Below are positions 41,728 to 44,170 of a stretch of DNA of 44,170 nt, piece by piece. Made by a program: the position numbers and the translations under genes. Location of the stretch: assembly GCA_019510305.1 (NCBI GenBank), contig JAEKKN010000051.1:1-44170 (forward strand), written 5' to 3'. Under the pieces are notes generated by a model. The model made no database searches, had not been told where the DNA came from, and saw only the letters and a list, made by a program, of their open reading frames with translations. Origin of the DNA: Microbacterium sp. GTDB taxonomy: Bacteria > Actinomycetota > Actinomycetes > Actinomycetales > Microbacteriaceae. Each line of letters begins with the position of its first letter. Position 1 is the stretch's first letter.

Positions 41728-42664
41728 CGCATTGACCGGGGTCGACGGGGAACTCTCCTCGTCGGCCTCGGCCGCACGGCGCCGACGCCGAGGGCGCGCG
41801 GAGTTCCTCACGGATACCGTGATGATCGGACCGGCCCTCGCACTGGTCGCACTCTTTGTGCTCATTCCGATCACCATTGCCGCTTACCTGAGCTTCACGA
41901 ACTGGGACGGCTTCACGATCCCGCCGTCCTGGGTGGGCACCCGGAACTACGAGCGTCTGTTCCAGGATCCAGAGGTGTTTCGCGCCGCGACCTACACGGG
42001 CGTGATCGCGGTGGTCGGCACGTTCGCATGCAACGCGCTGGGCCTCGGCATCGCACTGCTACTCAATCGCAACTCGCGAGTGAACACGGTCATGCGCGTC
42101 CTTGTCTTCTCGCCCTATGTGATCGGCCCGGTCATCCTCGGTTTTCTCTGGGCCACGATCCTCGGCACGAATGGAGCTGTCAACTCCTTGCTGACATCTC
42201 TCGGAGTCGAGCGCGTGCCCTTCCTCGCCGATCCGGCGTGGGCGATGGTCACCACCGTTCTCGTCGTCATCTGGGCGAGCTTCGGACTCAACGTGATCCT
42301 GTATCTCGCGGGATTGCAGACGCTTGACGCCTCGCTGCTCGAGGCTGCCAAGATCGACGGGGCCGGCCCCTGGGCGACGTTCTGGCAGGTGAAGCTTCCG
42401 GTGCTCGCGCCCACCGTGACGCTCAACATCGTGTTGGCAGCCATCGGTCTCCTGCGCGTATACGAGATCGTGCTCGCTCTCACCGCCGGCGGTCCCGCCG
42501 GGACGACCCAGACCGTCGTGTTCACAATTCTCACGACATCGTTCAGTCGCTCCCAGCTCGGCTACGGCGCAGCGCAGTCCGTCGTGCTCATGATCGTCAT
42601 CGTCATGATCACCGTGGCGTTGACCCAGTTGCGGCGACGGAGCGAAGAGGCGGTGTCCGCATGA
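41714..42664 (+). CDS. Sugar ABC transporter permease, MalF/UgpA type
   Basis: This 316-residue CUT1 permease has about six helices after a basic N-terminus. The ATPase-contact loop reads LLEAAKIDGAGPWATFWQVKLPVLAPT (EAA motif). It overlaps the binding-protein gene by 14 bp and the next permease by 4 bp (ATGA), so the operon is tightly coupled. Confidence 0.9.
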   Translation: MPRSNALTGVDGELSSSASAARRRRRGRAEFLTDTVMIGPALALVALFVLIPITIAAYLSFTNWDGFTIPPSWVGTRNYERLFQDPEVFRAATYTGVIAVVGTFACNALGLGIALLLNRNSRVNTVMRVLVFSPYVIGPVILGFLWATILGTNGAVNSLLTSLGVERVPFLADPAWAMVTTVLVVIWASFGLNVILYLAGLQTLDASLLEAAKIDGAGPWATFWQVKLPVLAPTVTLNIVLAAIGLLRVYEIVLALTAGGPAGTTQTVVFTILTTSFSRSQLGYGAAQSVVLMIVIVMITVALTQLRRRSEEAVSA

Positions 42665-43423
42665 TCGCACGACGTATCGGCTGGTTCGCCGGCATCCTCG
42701 CCCTCGTAGCGCTCATGGGCGCCCCCCTTTATCTGCTCGTGACGAACGCGTTCAAGACCGAGGACGACATCCTCGGCGCTCCGTTCGCACCGCCGGCGCA
42801 GGGTTTCACGCTCGACAACATCATCGCGGCCGCGACATCGACCGGCTTCAACGTGATCGCCGCATACGGTACGACCACGCTCCTCGTCGTGATCCCACCG
42901 CACCGTCATGCTCGTGATGCTCGCGGGGCTCTTCATCCCCAGTCAGACAATCGTGATCCCGGTCATCTATGTCTTGAAGACAGTGGGGCTCATGGGCACG
43001 ATGCCTGGACTCATCCTTTTCCAGACCGCGCTGACGATCCCTACGACGCTCTTCCTGTTCACAGCATACGTACAGAGCATCCCGCGTGAGCTCGACGAAG
43101 CTGCACGGATCGACGGGGCGTCAAGGATCGGGACGTTCTGGCGGGTGATCTTTCCGCTCATGGCACCCGCAATCGCCACGGCGGTGGTGCTCAACGCTGT
43201 CGGCGTGTGGGCGGACTTCGTCAACCCGCGCATCATTCTCGGCCCGGGATCAGGGCTGTACACCGTCACGACAGGCGTGTTCGCGGCGATCAGCAAGTAC
43301 TCCACCGACTACACCCTCGTGTATTCGAACATGCTGCTTGCCGTGGTGCCGGTCATCGTGTTCTACGTGCTTCTGCAAAAGCGCATCATCGGCGGACTTA
43401 CATCGGGAGCCGTGAAGGGATGA
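42661..43423 (+). pseudogene. Sugar ABC transporter permease, MalG/UgpE type, disrupted by internal deletion and frameshift
   Basis: The first frame (from ATG 42661) is normal up to AAYGTTTLLVVI at about 42893 and then turns to non-family sequence ending at 43089. The second frame, entered at about 42899, continues as family sequence: TVMLVMLAGLFIPSQTIVIPVIYVLK, the contact loop ELDEAARIDGASRIGTFWRVIFPLMAP, and the C-terminus IIGGLTSGAVKG. From memory of the family, about 20-30 residues normally lie between the two parts, so bases are missing (3n+2) and the frame is shifted. Without this permease the importer could not work. Assembly error is a real alternative. Confidence 0.75.
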
Positions 43424-44170
43424 CAAGCATCACCGCATCCGTCTCGCTCCGCGATATACCGCGATGGGCGTTGCTCGAGCGCGAGCTCCTGCGGCTGCTC
43501 GACCGCGGCTGGCGCCGGTTCGAGGAGCGTTTCTGCCAGCCCGACGGCAGTCTTCGCTACGACGGGCGCATGTACGGTCGGGATGGCGTGGACGACTTCT
43601 ACGAGCCGTTCTTCAATTGGCCCGCACTGTATCGCCTCGGCGGTGCGGACGACCTTCTGCCGGCGGCCAAACGTCACTGGGAAGGGGTCACCCGACAGAT
43701 GACCGCGTTCGGCTTCGTCCACGACGAGTACGAGGTCGGCTACGACTGGTTCCACCAAGGAGAGTCGCTCCCCCTGTTCCTCGGCATCTGCGCCGCCGAC
43801 CCCGCCGACATGGCGTTTCGAGAGCGCGCGCGTCGGTTCGCTGGGTTCTACCTGGCCGACTCCCCGACGGGCAACTACGACCCCACCTCACGGACCATCG
43901 TCGCTCCACACACCGGGTCTCTCGGACCGCGCTGGGGGGTGGGAGAGGACTGGACCGAGTACAGCGCCGACCAGCCCGGCATGGAGATCTACGGGCTGCC
44001 GCTGCGCGACATCGATGGCATCGAGACCTGGGACGACCTCCGCGCACCAGGCGCCGCAGCCCGGATGGGTGCCGCCATGCAGGAGCGGATGGGGCGGGGC
44101 GACACGGCCGTGAACCTCGCCGCCACGACGCTCGCCACCAACGCGTGGCTCTACGACCATGAGGACCGGT
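43420..44170 (+). CDS. Unrecognised protein of the polysaccharide locus, truncated by window end
   Basis: The ATG at 43420 overlaps the permease stop (ATGA). About 250 residues are visible with no stop. Trp- and Tyr-rich helical segments include DDFYEPFFNWPALYRLGG, KRHWEGVTRQMTAFGF, GYDWFHQGESLPLFLG and GPRWGVGEDWTEYSAD. The pattern of paired helices with aromatic clefts recalls an (alpha/alpha)-toroid glycosidase or lyase. No signal peptide is seen, so it would act in the cytoplasm on imported oligosaccharide. I cannot name the family. Confidence 0.6.
   Translation, partial: MTSITASVSLRDIPRWALLERELLRLLDRGWRRFEERFCQPDGSLRYDGRMYGRDGVDDFYEPFFNWPALYRLGGADDLLPAAKRHWEGVTRQMTAFGFVHDEYEVGYDWFHQGESLPLFLGICAADPADMAFRERARRFAGFYLADSPTGNYDPTSRTIVAPHTGSLGPRWGVGEDWTEYSADQPGMEIYGLPLRDIDGIETWDDLRAPGAAARMGAAMQERMGRGDTAVNLAATTLATNAWLYDHEDR

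Overview
The window is high-GC DNA whose gene content fits Actinomycetota. The recurring GGATGCCG/CGGCATCC words, short REP-like palindromes running through coding sequence, and many TAnnnT boxes placed 6 nt before start codons (leaderless mRNAs) point to Microbacteriaceae, most likely Microbacterium. This is an inference from style and protein families; no rRNA or other taxonomic marker is present. I saw no tRNA, rRNA, CRISPR array, insertion sequence or phage gene. Coding density is high and no stretch above about 300 bases is wholly empty.

Layout. 1-5.7 kb: a cut membrane protein, a FUSC-type transporter, a divergent GGDEF/EAL pair for cyclic-di-GMP, a membrane glycosyltransferase 2 coupled to a small membrane protein, and an AlkD-like DNA repair protein. 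5.7-15 kb: a PutP-type symporter, DeoD, a DEAD/DEAH-DUF3516 helicase broken by an internal deletion with frameshift, a nucleoside/base deaminase, and a four-gene NitT/TauT-type ABC importer. 15.1-20.8 kb: four overlapping genes (VanY-like D,D-carboxypeptidase, alanine/serine racemase-like enzyme, D-Ala-D-X ligase, acyltransferase-3 membrane protein) divergent from a response regulator and histidine kinase. Together they look like a D-Ser-type glycopeptide-resistance cluster with the membrane and racemase halves of VanT on separate genes. 20.8-24.4 kb: a LacI regulator, three tandem operator repeats, a dihydrodipicolinate-synthase-family lyase/aldolase and an Nramp-fold transporter lacking the usual metal ligands.

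24.4-36.3 kb: rifamycin ADP-ribosyltransferase (Arr), a quinone reductase/azoreductase with a divergent HxlR sensor, an atypical SDR with a zinc ribbon, two AztD-like lipoproteins behind a Zur-type box, a protealysin-like M4 protease with its emfourin-type inhibitor, a small kinase-fold protein, RNase HI with a REP-expanded linker, and an ArsR/AHSA1 pair with an operator over its own start codon. 36.4-44.2 kb: a polysaccharide-use locus with a secreted beta-helix/CBM protein, L-rhamnose mutarotase family protein, FadR-type GntR regulator, sugar ABC importer (one permease broken) and the start of an unrecognised protein. Related palindromic sites precede the secreted protein, the mutarotase and the importer, so the regulator probably controls all three units.

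The two broken genes share one pattern, a short internal loss of sequence that also shifts frame. Assembly error should be excluded before either is called a natural pseudogene.
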